From NCBI GenBank assembly GCA_015847255.1, contig JADLZK010009314.1:186001-250000 (forward strand): DNA of 64,000 bases, given 5' to 3'. This DNA comes from Hyparrhenia diplandra (Eukaryota > Streptophyta > Magnoliopsida > Poales > Poaceae). The position numbers and the translations under genes are program-made. The notes beneath the pieces are model-generated. The model saw only the letters and a list, made by a program, of their open reading frames with translations. It searched no databases and was not told where the DNA came from. Of the stretch, positions 1 to 10,999 are shown piece after piece (positions within the stretch are counted from its first letter, which is position 1; every line of letters starts with the position of its first letter).

Positions 1-555
1 TAGACTGATTCACTTTTTTTTTCTAATCAACAGAAATAAACAAACCAAGAAGATTACTAACTTAAGTTTAAGAAACACAAGTTATGACTATGTGCTATAT
101 AATGAAGTCCTGAAGAAAAAACAAAAGCCCTTTCCATTCTATGAGTGGCCACCAATCTTAGGTGAACATCATTTGCAGCAAAACCCAAATGGTCGGCTGC
201 ACCATATTCTTGCTTCAAAACTATACATGGAAACAAAAGAAAGGATTGCACAAAGTATTCCATTTTCCATAAGGAATATGCCAAACTGGATAATGCAAAA
301 GACAAACATGAACAAACAAAAAGGCATATTACTTCCCACTGTGTTTATATACTTGTCATTGTTGACTTTTGCTATTGTAAATTTGACCAGCATTCTTGTA
401 GTTAGTCCACATTTAAATTCTTATAAATATATAATAATACTATATTATCTGTATCAAATTTACCAAGTCATTTGGAAGTTATTAAGTGGTCAAGTTTCGA
501 CAGTAATCTACAGTGACAAACTGACAATTATTTGAAAACAGAGGAAGTATCTTAC
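1..555. other. No recognisable gene
   Basis: AT-rich sequence. An open frame of about 147 codons on the plus strand (from 92) and an overlapping minus-strand frame have no motif I recognise. If the LACS gene to the right continues leftward, this stretch would be intronic. Confidence 0.4.
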
Positions 556-680
556 TTTTTTCTTAAACATGCAGGAGAGTTGTGTATCTTATATTAAAGA
601 GAGAAGAAAATGGTCCCTTACAAACAACCACTCTAACTCCACTAGAAGTATCTTAGTAGAAGCTACTGGAACATCGACCA
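556..680 (-). repeat. LINE 3' tail fragment (poly-T side at left)
   Basis: A short T tract (about 556-562) is followed by sequence closely resembling 33,040-33,115 and typical of the reversed 3' end of grass L1-type LINEs ('gcaggagagttgtgtatc', then a T/A-rich stretch and 'atggtccctta'). The right limit is unclear and no TSD was found. The family assignment is by recognition only. Confidence 0.4.
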
Positions 681-1245
681 TTTTATTCCATACAGATTTT
701 GTCGATGCTCTTGCCGCCCTTTCGGAGAAAAAAAAGTGATACATGTCAAGTTTCTGTGCAATTAAAAAAAGGAAAAGAAACCTAGCTACCCAGGATATCT
801 CCTTTCTATCCAGGAAATAGATGGGGGAGGAGGAGGGGTCGGTTGAGACCTTGCTCACCTATTCCTTTCTACTCAGGACTCAGGAGATCTCCTTACTATT
901 TATTATTTTACTAAGTTAGTAAGTTGTGCAAGTATCCAATTATCCATGTAAGGCTTATTGGCTGTATCGGTCCTATGCTTCACTATGAATGCAGAAGAAT
1001 TCTTATTAACTGTTACCCTAAAAATATAAGGGCACCTAATTTCAATGAACTGCATACTATTCTAACCTTTAAGGATTGCTTGCCTCTTGGCATTGTATGC
1101 AGTATAAAACAATTTTTCTTTCAGCCCACCAGACTCCTTCACAGCATTTGTAATTCTACACATCGAATAAGCAACTAGTAGTTAGTAGTATGAACAGAAC
1201 GTATCACTTATACTGAACATAGAAGTTAGTGGTATAGTTTGTTAC

Positions 1246-4200
1246 GCTGTATAAATTCTGTTATATAACCGGGGAACACTTGCGAATACTGTTGGTCTCA
1301 AAGCAGCTAGATCATCCATGAGCTTCAAATTATCCTGGAATGTTAACATAGTAAGTAAAGATGACAAAGAGTCATAATTGTAAATTTGTAGGTAAAAAAT
1401 TACGGGATGCAAGTACAGACACATAACTCAAAAATGCCACATAAAATGTTTGCTTCATACAGACCAGCAAACAAACTGGAGATAACCATGCATGGGTATA
1501 GTTAACTGGAGACACAGGCACACAAGAAGTCTATAGAAGGAAAAGTATTTAGATTTGGATGGTGGGGGAGGATTACAGTGACCAACAGAGGGGCATGACA
1601 ACTGCTACAGGTGAATTTAAATTGATAAGATATTATATTGACGATGAAAGATCCTTCACACTGGTCTACAGCTTATCTCTGAATTGTCCAAAGCTTTTTT
1701 AAAAAACGTCATCAAAACTAAGAGCAATTCAAGTGCACAATCCATATTTGCAATAGATGATCATATTCCTACAGCTTTAGGCACCAACTTATAGACAAAC
1801 CTTTAGTAGTTTAGTGGTAATGAGTTATCAGAATGCACATCAATTTTTTTCTGTAGTTATGTAGTTATATAGTTATATAGCTACCATTCCAAATAAAGTT
1901 GAATCTGCATACCCCTTGGTAGAATCCAATGGCAACACCACAATGCAGTGCTGCAATCTGGTTAACCCCTCTCGTAAATGTGAGCCAAAGGTAGATATGA
2001 GATATACCTGAGGAAAGTGATCCACAAAGTTACTGACACAAATGTTAAGAGCTGGTGTGAATTGGATAAGTTGCTCAAGCAAAAAGAATTTTATTTGAGT
2101 GTATATTCAAAATACTTACACATCGGAGGGGTAAAACTTAATGTTCAGGCTTGATCCTGCTACATTTGCAATTAAGTTCTCATGAGAAAGAACAACTCCC
2201 TGAGGAAAAAAAATATCCAGCATCATAGATCTGAAATGTACAATTGTTCAAGTAATAGAACTTTGCTGATGAAGCGAAGAATAATCAGAAGGATGGCTGA
2301 TTTACCTTTGGCGTGCCAGTAGTGCCACTAGTGTAACAGATAGTGGCAATATCTTCGGTTTCGGAGGACGAAAATGTTGAGGACTAGCCTTTCCCTGAGT
2401 TGAAGAATTGAAGGATTACAGAAAACAGATGCACACAATACATAGGAGCAAGTGGAAAACACAAGGTGATGTGCCCTTCTTTATTCAAAATTAAAACACT
2501 AATGACAATGTATTAACAACCTAAAACATTCAAATTCCATAAATAAACGAATTAATATGGCAGCACATTCACATTTATGTATATAATATTCAAATTCCCA
2601 GCATTAGCATGCTATGTATGCCTATAACAATCAAATGCATGTACATACAGCTATGAAGCTTGAAAAACTGAGTTGATCAAAGAGAACATTTGATTTGGGA
2701 TCTCATGATCTCATGTGTACTTTGCATACAACAAGTAAAATAAAATTCTCCTAAAAAGGTAAAATAAAAACAACTGACCTTTGAATACAGCCATACAGGA
2801 TGCAGATACAAACATCGCCCCATGTCAGGTTAATCAGAACTGGAAGGTCCAGTTTAAGATTCTAGATAAATCTAACCTCCACCCAACAAAGGATAGAAAA
2901 GAAATAATGGCATCCCATGTATAAAATCTAGAGACATAATATATAACATATAAGTACATATGTGCGGCTTAGGTGTTAAATCACATCAATTTTTAAGGGC
3001 CAAACTCTTGAAGCACATAGGCAAGGAAAAAAAAACAGGGTACCAAAAGGACATAGGATACTCTTATATTTGAGTGCATCTACAAATCTGACTTAGGCCA
3101 TTCCAGATTAATGACAATGAAAATGGCTGCCATGTGGGTATGCACTTCAGTAAAATCATGCAGTTCATGAGAAGAAGCTTATACCATCGTAGCCTTTATG
3201 TAGTGTTTGAAATAGTTAAAAAAAAATTATCATGAGCAAACCCAAGGATGAGCAAAAAAATCATGAGCACCTGGATGAGCAGCCTGGAGTAAGTTATGAT
3301 TTCCACTCCAGTAGTAACTGGCGTTGATGGCATATTTGCATCGTCTCCACCAACTACCTAGACAAAAGAAACTAGGAAAATTAAGGAGGAAAGGTCCTTC
3401 AATAATCATGACTGTCACATTGTGTGTGCCAACAGTAAGCAGTCCAGACTTACCACTATAAGCCGGACACATGGCATTTGAGCTATAAAACTTAACAGCT
3501 GCAATCAATAGAAAATAGATTACCATCAGTCAAGTAATAGTCGCAATTTCAGTGTACGTATTTTTAAATGTAGAAGCCATAATAATACTATAATAATGTG
3601 AAATCTAAAGCTAAATGGCATCAATAGCTTTTTCAAAATAAGAATAAAAATTTAACTATTTAAATATCAGGCCACAGTATCCACAAGATTAACCATATCT
3701 TCCATCTATATGGGCCCACAAAAAGGTTGTCATGGCTGCCACTTTTACCATACTATACGATATTTTTTATGCTAGAGAAACCTGTTACCAGAGTTATGCC
3801 AGTACAAACAAAAAATGGCCCGAATCCCTGGAGCAGTTTAGAACTAAGATGACTTCTGACATGCAGCCTCATCATAGGCTTCATTTGCAAATTTTATTGT
3901 AGGAACTAGTAATTATCGAAGGTTGAAAGAGAGAAGTGATTATAGCTCACGTTGCCTAGAGTTTGAGGCACACAGAATATAGCTTCCACCGCTGCATGGT
4001 TCACAATGAATTGAACAGCATCGGGGCCTGAAAGTAGAAACGTACAATGAAGAAAAGCTGTCACTAGACAAATCATGAACGACCAAGAGACCTATAGTAT
4101 AGTCATTCTGTGTTGTGAACATACCAAGAGTGTCATAAAGTGGCACAGATACATATGAATATGCAGAACAAGCATGGTCAACTATCATCCACTCGGGTCT

Positions 4201-5895
4201 GTTTATAAAATACAGACCAATGCATGCACCCTGATTCCAAATAGAAATGTGTTTGGCATAAGCTCAAATATAGTCGCCACATATCTGTTTTTCCAAGAAC
4301 AAAATGACAAGTGCTTGTTCAGATCATGATGACTCACTTCACTAATTCCATGATAGATAAGGCCAGAACCTATTGCAGTCCTGCTCGTGCTAGCGTCTCC
4401 GTGACGTCATCCATTTGTAGCTACAACATGATTTGACACTTGCATGAATCAGTCTGGATAAAAATGACACTGCAGGTAATAATAAGGCGTGTATTAGATA
4501 GGTAATCCTTACTCTCCAATTGTTCCATCTGTTCTGATTCTTGTTCCCAGGTATCTACAGTCTGTAAATGTCTCAACTGCATACCTGCAACACCATTTCA
4601 TACAAATGGGTTTGCAAACATATAGCAACAGTAAATCGATCATGATGTTGGTAACAAGACTACAAGTTACAAAAGTTGGATGGAAAATAAAGAGATAAAA
4701 GGTCAGATTGAAGAGAGGCAATCCTGGCTTCTTACGTGAAATTGTCATGCAGTGTTCCAATGTCTGGGTTGTCAGGATATCTACTTATCAGCCTTAGAGG
4801 TGACCGCGCGGACCTGCAAGACGGCAACAGGAATCACGAACCGCCACAGAACAACTCTGTAGCTTATGGTAATCAAAGTAGGTACCTGTACACGTTCCAC
4901 TTGCCAGTTTGCAATTTCTCAGGGAGAACAACACTGTAGCCCTGCGCTGAAAAGATTTCGTAGAGTGGTCAGTTGTGTTTCTGAGGACATTTAAGTTTTT
5001 GAAACTGGAAGTTATATGTGATGGTGGCACAATGCTAGCTCCATATGTGCATCGTCAACCCAAACAAGCGCAGTTGAAATTCAGCAGAGATAGACAGGGG
5101 TGGGCACGGGGAATGAACGTGTGTATGTATGGAACAGGTAGCAGCAGTACATGTATCCTTAATTGGTACTTGAACTCTGGTTATTATAGACTACTAGTGG
5201 CCTTGCTTTCAAAAAGCATGTGCACTTTTTTTTTCTCTCTACTGGTTTATAAACAGTTGAATTTACATAGAAAATCCTCTTTCTCGATAGGATTAAATAA
5301 ATGCGTTCACTCGCTGTACCATTACTGTAAGTGAACAGGGATGGATGGGTAGGATGCACAACTAAAACTAAACTTGCCCTCCCCAAGACTGCCTTTATTT
5401 AATTAATTAATATTTAACAAGAGTTGAGTGGATCCTGACGCTGACAGACATAATACTAGCACTGCATACTGGATGGAGTAGTTAAACAAAGTCATCATGC
5501 TGTTGTTGTCAAAAAAAAAAAAAAAAAAAAAAAAAAAGTCATCATGCTGCAATCAGCCTTGACATCTAGTATCTATCTATCTATCCATCTTTGTATCTAT
5601 CCCCGAGCTAGCAACAGCCGATTCAATCAATCATTCCACTCAGCGCGAAAGCACCGACCGACCAGGTTGTATATGTATTGTATTGGACTCTCTCTCTCTC
5701 TCTCCGTTGTGAATCGTTGAGAGGAAGAAGCTGGGGACGGCTCCGCCGACAACAAAACAGCAGGCGGCGGGGAAGGGAGGCAGAGTGACGCACCGTGGAC
5801 GTACTCGGCGGCGGTGGGGTTGACGGCGAGGCCGCCGCAGCCCCGGCCCCTGTGAGCGGCGGGGGCTGGAGGTGGGCGGTGGTGGCGTCCTCCAT
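1246..5895 (-). CDS. Long-chain acyl-CoA synthetase, peroxisomal LACS6/7-like (5' half; frameshifted)
   Basis: Would activate long-chain fatty acids to acyl-CoA with ATP; this clade acts in peroxisomal beta-oxidation. Thirteen minus-strand exons can be placed with GT-AG borders: 5794-5895 (ATG at 5895), 4886-4946, 4736-4813, 4513-4584, 4338-4420, 4125-4231, 3951-4027, 3454-3498, 3271-3357, 2306-2394, 2120-2199, 1913-2007 and 1246-1334. Diagnostic peptides in order: QGYSVVLPEKL, YRSARSPLRL, GTLHDNF, LYFINRPEW, VVVGGDDAN, the AMP-binding signature ICYTSGTTGTPKG, LSHENLIANVAGSS, and DNLKLMDDLAALRPT. The remaining C-terminal exons must lie left of base 1 or be lost. Single-base frame breaks occur in exon 1 (before about 5828), exon 5 (near 4405), exon 10 (near 2358) and exon 12 (a run of four G near 1967). 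All splice sites look sound, so consensus error is a real alternative to pseudogenisation. I saw no PTS2 signal (R-L-x5-H-L) near the start. Confidence 0.8.
5488..5549 (+). mobile_element. Minimal poly(A) retro-insertion with target-site duplication
   Basis: The 15-mer 'aaagtcatcatgctg' (5488-5502) is followed by 8 bp and a run of 27 A (5511-5537), and then 'gtcatcatgctg' recurs at 5538-5549. A direct repeat flanking an A tail is the footprint of target-primed reverse transcription of an almost completely 5'-truncated RNA. It lies in intron 1 of the LACS gene. Confidence 0.55.
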
Positions 5896-6320
5896 TGCGC
5901 CGACTGACGAGGTTGGTTGCTCGGCGGTGGGGATTTGGTTGCCGCGGCGGGCGTGCGTGCGACGGGCAGATGGCTGTGGCGGCTCTCCCTCTGGTCTCGA
6001 ATGGTGGGGTGGGGATTTGGAGGACTCGGGGCGCTGGAGCAAGTGAGACGGTGGATTTGACTAACTATCCTTGCTGCTATTGGTTGGATTGCGTGGAGTG
6101 GAGGGCAACGAAACGAAATGAAGGGGAGAGCCGCAAGCCCAAGCAGGCAGAAGCAGAAATGTCACAAGCTCCGTGGGGATGATGGATGGATGGATGGACG
6201 CCTAGAATTTCCGGTTACGGTGGCGTGGCATGGATTTCCCTTTGGGTTTCCGACGCTTTTTCGAGCCGTTTGGAGAGCACGGCAGAGGATTTTTTTTTTT
6301 TTTTTTTTTTGTGAAATGGG
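5573..6320. promoter_or_regulatory. LACS 5' region with simple repeats
   Basis: Contains a TATC-type repeat (about 5573-5590) and a CT run (5689-5705) inside intron 1. Exon 1 and the GC-rich upstream leader lie at 5794-6050, and a run of about 21 T lies at 6291-6311. No clear TATA box was found upstream of the start codon on the minus strand. The GC-rich open frames on both strands here look like composition effects. Confidence 0.3.
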
Positions 6321-7799
6321 CAGGGCGCTGAGATTGAGATTAATCGCTACTCTACCTATTTGTAGATCTACTGATGATGGGAGATAATATATATTCTTAT
6401 CTGGATGGCGCTGCTTGCGTGGGCGTCTGGTTCTCGCCCACCACCACCGCTGGCATGGCCCAGCACGCCAATCCAAACACCCCAACCCGGTCGGTCGGTG
6501 TGGAAACAAAACAATTGCGGCGCGGCGCCGGGGCCGTCAGGTTTGGTTCACGTGTCATGTGGAGCAAGCGCAATATTTTTGCATCGGCCACACCACTTGC
6601 TCTTCACAAATCGCATTCTCCAACCAGCAAACCCCCAAAAAAGAAAATGCCCTCCACCTCCACTTCAGGAGATCGCTCGCTCCCGTGCGTGGCGTTCAAG
6701 GTGCAACCAGTTGTTCCAGTGCAGCTGCAACAAGGTGAATCAAGCGTGCGTGCGTGCGTGCGTCCCACCGCGTCGTACGTCGTTTTTGGGTCGCGTGCGC
6801 CGTGCGCTACTAGAGTTTGCAACGTGCCAAATTAAGGCTGCGCATGCTGAGGTTTCCTAGTTGATGATGAATGGTCATGAGTTAATCTGCGGGTTTTTCT
6901 TTTTCTTAAAAAACAAAGTTCCAGGTCTACGGTTCAGAGGAGGAGCGACTATGGAGTGGAGATGGGGATGTGGAAATGTCTTCATCTACTAGTTTGCTTT
7001 CTTAGCTTAGAAAGGTTTCTATTTCACAACAAAAACAACGCAGTGATGCAACCTAGGAGGCGGCCTTGCGTCTTTACGGCTGCCTAGACGTGCTCTTTCC
7101 ACCGTCGAGGAAGAGCACGTCTAGCACTTCGACGTTGGACATAGGTAGGTAGCCGCCCAAGTAAGGTAAAATGAGGTGACATGATACAACATGAACAAGC
7201 ATATGTTTATACATCAATAGATAGCAAACTTGATGTGGAATTATAGTAGCCAAAACAATAGTAGAGAGAGAGAGGATGAAGCACATCAATAGATAGCAAA
7301 ATCAATTCTATAGTAGTGAGTACAACTAAGGTATTGTTTAGAGATTAATTGGTGGGTTTCACAAAGTTTTCAGGTTTTCGGTTTGAGAGGATGAGTGGCG
7401 AGCGCCTATCAAGATGAATGGAGATGAGGAAACTAATGTCTGGGCTCTTTTTCCGATCCTCTGCCCCGCCTTGTACGTAGAGTGGAGCAACATGTATTCA
7501 CTGATCAACGTGTATTCTCTATTGATCGCTCGATCTCATGCCCATACCCACTGCACGCTTGTTCTCCCCGGCCACGTCATCCAAACGAAACAAACAAAAG
7601 TACTGCTTGAGAAATTAAAACATTCATGCCACGAGATCCATCCAATCAACCTAGTGTCCTAGTCTTCAGACGAGAGGCTACATGCTTAAGGTCCACAGAG
7701 AAAACAGAGTAGATGGGAGACGAATAAGACGAAACAACTAAACAATACTAGTAGCAAGTTATTCATGTGGAGTGTGAATGTGTATCTGTTCACCTATTC
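6321..7799. other. Intergenic, no gene recognised
   Basis: No conserved protein motif on either strand. 7040-7145 is a diverged copy of 44,228-44,325: both contain 'gcaacctagg' followed about 60-80 bp later by 'agcacgtc.agcacttcgacgtt'. It is therefore part of a dispersed repeat, probably the tail of a retroelement. Confidence 0.35.
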
Positions 7800-8082
7800 G
7801 GCTGTGTTTAGAGGTCAAAATTTGGTGCTAAATTTGGCGAATTTGGCAATCAGCGGATTGAAAAGCACCAGAAGACGTTTCGTTGTTTATGATAAATATT
7901 ATCCTACCATGTGGTAACTAGGTTTAAAACAATCGCCTCAAAAAGTACATCTAAACTGTGCAATTAGTTTTTTTTTACCTACATTTCATACTCAGGACAT
8001 ACATCTTTTGGTATATTTAATGCTTCGATCGATGAGAACGCAAGAAATTTTGGAGAGAAGTTGGGCCTTTAAACGCAGAGCC
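7800..8082 (+). mobile_element. MITE with GGCTGTGTTTAG-type termini
   Basis: About 283 bp. The left end reads 'ggctgtgtttagaggtc' followed by AAAATTT; the reverse complement of the right end reads 'ggctctgcgtttaaaggccc' followed later by AAAATTT, so the ends are imperfect terminal inverted repeats. There is no coding capacity. The superfamily (hAT or PIF/Harbinger) cannot be settled because no clean TSD was seen. Confidence 0.5.
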
Positions 8083-8165
8083 TAAGTCGGGTGACACCCG
8101 AGTATGAAAGAGACAACCAATTTGAGTCGGATCACAAATCAGGTGTCTTTAACAATCTGAACACA

Positions 8166-8255
8166 TTTTTTTATGAAATCTGAACACACATATTGTTACA
8201 CATATATCAACTTTTTTATGAAATCTGAACACACATATTGTTACACATATATCTT
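8166..8255 (+). repeat. 45-bp tandem duplication
   Basis: A unit of about 45 bp containing 'tttatgaaatctgaacacac' and 'attgttacacatatatc' occurs twice in a row with near identity. AT-rich, noncoding. Confidence 0.8.
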
Positions 8256-8303
8256 TTTGGTGCGTAAATAAATAAATAAACTTATGACAAAAAATGTTTG
8301 ATA

Positions 8304-8446
8304 CTTACTCGGTTCCAAATCATAAGTCGCTTTGATTTTTTTGGTTCATCTAATTTGCCATGTATACAAATTATTATATCTAGATGCGTAGCGAGAATGG
8401 ATGTAGCAAAAAAGTCAAAACGACTTACAATTTAAAACAGAGGGAG
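8304..8446 (+). mobile_element. Stowaway-type MITE
   Basis: 143 bp flanked by TA on both sides (8302-8303 and 8447-8448). The left end 'cttactcggttccaaatcat' and the right end 'aaaacagagggag' match the CTCCCTCCGTTCC-type Stowaway terminus. Arms containing 'aagtcg..ttga' and 'gtcaaaacgactt' pair to form the foldback. Confidence 0.75.
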
Positions 8447-9097
8447 TACATGAAATATTTGTATTATTGTAGATCCTTACTACTCGCGGCGCTAGAGATA
8501 ATCCATAGGAGAGACACATAAGAGAGCAGGCAACTTGCAGAGATCAATGGAGAGAATGGAGTATATAGAAAGGAAAAAAAAAAAGGAAGAAGAGGAAAGG
8601 ATGAAAGAAGTCTTGCTTTTTTCATCCAAAATTGTAGAACGCTTAAAAAAATCTAAAACTCTGTATAGTTGGCATCTTTTTAATTTAGACCGCCTAGGGG
8701 TCCAAATATTCAAACAAACTTTGAATTTCTAAAACACCACTGAAACGGAGGCATGTGCCATATGAAAGTTGTAGTGCGACCTTTGCAAATTTTTGTAATA
8801 GGTTCCAGCTCGCTCTCCCTCCAGGACCCAAATGACATGTCTGACCGAAGCATGAAATAGATCAAAACTCCAAGTGCCCACCTGATCATAGAAACAAGGG
8901 AGATCATCACCCCGTTGACAGTTTCAAAAAACTGTTTTGTTTGATATTTGCCACATGAAACTCAAATTTCTAGTATTGCTATTGCTAGTTTACTAATGTT
9001 AGAGGAGTCACTGGGCTATTGGGTCTTAGCCCATTAGGGTTAATTAGTAGCTTGCTTAGGGGTCAAGTCAACCCTCTCTATATAATGAGAAGACATG

Positions 9098-9915
9098 CAC
9101 TACTACAGGATTGATTTTGCGTGGTGTTAAAATTTTATTTTCCGTGGCGGGTATTTAAAAAACCGCCACGGTTAATGTCTCTATTAACCGTGGCGGTTAT
9201 TTTTTTATTAGCCGTGAAAAAAAACCGCCATGGTAAATGACGCCTAACAAGCCAGCCCAAAGAGCCCAGAAAAAAGCCCAAAACCAATCCGAAATTGGGC
9301 TCGTATATATATGGAGAGGGGGAGTCTTAGGGTTTCGGCCTCAAACTAGACACCAGACACACTCACTCAATCTCTCAACTCACTCTCTCCTTCTCTCGTC
9401 CCGTCTCCCTCCTCTCGCGCGGGGGCGTCCACGGCAGCGCGGCCTCCCGACGGCAGCTCCCTCCACGGCCGGCGGCGGATCTCACTGACGGGGAGGCGGC
9501 GGCGGCGGATCTCCCGGCCGGCGGCGGATCTCGCGCGCGCCGGCAGCGGGCCGGCGGATCTCGCTGGGCGGCGGCGGGCGGATCTCGCGCCCTCCACGGG
9601 CGGGCGCGCCGGGCGGATTCGCTGGCCGGGTCTGGGACGGCAGCGGCGGCGGCGGATCGAGGACTCGACAGGGGGCGGGCGGGGACGACCGGCGGCGGGA
9701 GGACCCGACGACGGCACCGGCGCGGGCGGCGGCCGCCGACCAGATCTCGGGTCCGTTTGGGCTCGGATCCGGGTATTTTGATTTTTTTTTGTTTTTATTA
9801 ATGGTGGCGGTTTTTAGGCCACCGAAAAACCGCCACGGAAAATCTATGATTTACCGTGACCCTTCGTTCGTGGCGGTTATGAAAACCGCCACGGAAAATG
9901 AATTAGGTAGTAGTG
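9098..9915 (+). mobile_element. Non-autonomous CACTA (En/Spm) element with ATG TSD
   Basis: 818 bp bounded by CACTACTACAGG at the left and GGTAGTAGTG at the right, with the 3-bp TSD ATG at 9095-9097 and 9916-9918. Both subterminal regions carry several direct and inverted copies of CCGTGGCGG, the sort of motif bound by CACTA transposases. There is no transposase. The interior (about 9300-9760) is a GC-rich block with a TATA-like run at 9304-9312, a pyrimidine-rich leader and many imperfect repeats of 'ggcggatctc'. It may be a captured promoter/first exon or an element-specific promoter. Confidence 0.9.
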
Positions 9916-10398
9916 ATGTATCAATCTAAATCAAGCAAGAGATTAGAAGGAAATCCCTTCTCTCTTGCTGGCCATGGGCAGAGCCCCGCGGCCGGCATTC
10001 CTAGTGCTCCCAAACCCTAGCCGCTGCTAGCTCTCCTGTCTCTCTCACCATGTGAACAGTAACCGCGGCACTGTAGCAGCGAGGTCCTGTAGCATAGCAG
10101 CCCTCAGTCGCCTCTCTTCCTCCCTCACAATTCCCTCGGCCCAACCACGTCCATAACATGCGTGCAGTGCACTGATTTGGTCTGAAACTTGGGTATTCTG
10201 AAACTCAGAAAACCCTTCTTTCTCTGCCTCAAAGCTTATATATGCATCGAAAAGGCAAGTAATCTATATCGACGACGACGAGATAATAATAATAAGACAA
10301 CAAGTACTGTAACAAACAGTCTTACAATTACATTATACCGCCAATGGCTGACCAAACTGCTGACTGCTAATAATAAATAATTTTGGCTAATCACTCTG

Positions 10399-10738
10399 TC
10401 ACCAGTTGCGCCAAGCAGATTCTGCTGAAATTGGAACTCTAACCCAATTCTGCTCCTCCTGCATGGGCGGCGGCTCGTGGCGGCAGATAGGGCAGGCGGC
10501 CTTGCGGCTAAGCCACTCGGAGATGCAGTGGTGGTGGAAGGCGTGGGCGCACACCGGCATCGCCACGACCGTCTCCTCCGCGGCGTAGTCCTGCGAGGCA
10601 CACGGCGCACTCCGTGCGACGCGTCGCCCGCCCTCACCTCTCGCGGCGGCGCCGGATAGCCGCCTCGGTGGAGGCGGCGCCGACGCCGAAATGGCTTGGG
10701 GGCTCGAAGAACGTACTCGTAGGCGGCGCGGTGGCCAT
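10399..10738 (-). CDS. Small RING-H2 finger protein (frameshifted)
   Basis: Probable E3 ubiquitin ligase fragment or short gene without introns. From the ATG at 10738 the protein starts MATAPPTSTFFEPP. The C-terminal RING-H2 reads ECAVCL, then VCAHAFHHHCISEWLSRKA followed by ACPICR, giving the CxxC ... CxH xxx HxxC ... CPxC ligand order. It ends shortly after at the TGA at 10399-10401. The frame must shift between the N-terminal part and the ring (near 10,625-10,610) and again just after ECAVCLA (near 10,590), so it is either a pseudogene or carries base errors. Length (about 110 residues) suits the short grass RING-H2 proteins. No membrane segment is visible. Confidence 0.65.
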
Positions 10739-10836
10739 TCTAGTTTTCGAAGGAGTTAAGCCTAGCTTCATGTTACCTTTTCATTAGCTTTTCTCTAATT
10801 CAGTTTAGAGCTATCCAAAGGATGATTAGAAAGTAA

Positions 10837-10948
10837 CCTTATTACCAGCCAAGTTATCTTTACCTTTATGCTTTAGCATCTAAGAATATGCTCCTTATTA
10901 CCAGCCAAGTTATCTTTACCTTTATGCTTTAGCATCTAAGAATATGCT
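10837..10948 (+). repeat. Perfect 56-bp tandem duplication
   Basis: Units 10837-10892 and 10893-10948 are identical as read, beginning 'ccttattaccagccaagtta'. It is noncoding and lies just upstream (on the minus strand) of the RING-H2 gene. Confidence 0.9.
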
Positions 10949-10999
10949 CTAGTGAGCTTCTTGTACTCCAAGTTGAACTTTTCTATATAATGGAATAAG

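Noticed and set aside
92..535. 147-codon plus-strand frame at the left edge
   Set aside because: No recognised motif, hydrophobic AT-driven C-terminus, and it lies where LACS intron sequence is expected.
589..858. Minus-strand frame as a further LACS exon
   Set aside because: None of the expected LACS motifs after LYNRIY is present; the segment overlaps LINE-type sequence.
5895..6509. Separate small genes upstream of LACS on both strands
   Set aside because: Overlapping GC-rich frames without motifs; they coincide with the LACS leader and promoter region.
9237..9717. Overlapping proline/arginine-rich open frames inside the CACTA element
   Set aside because: They arise from the repeated 'ggcggatctc' GC block on both strands; no conserved residues.
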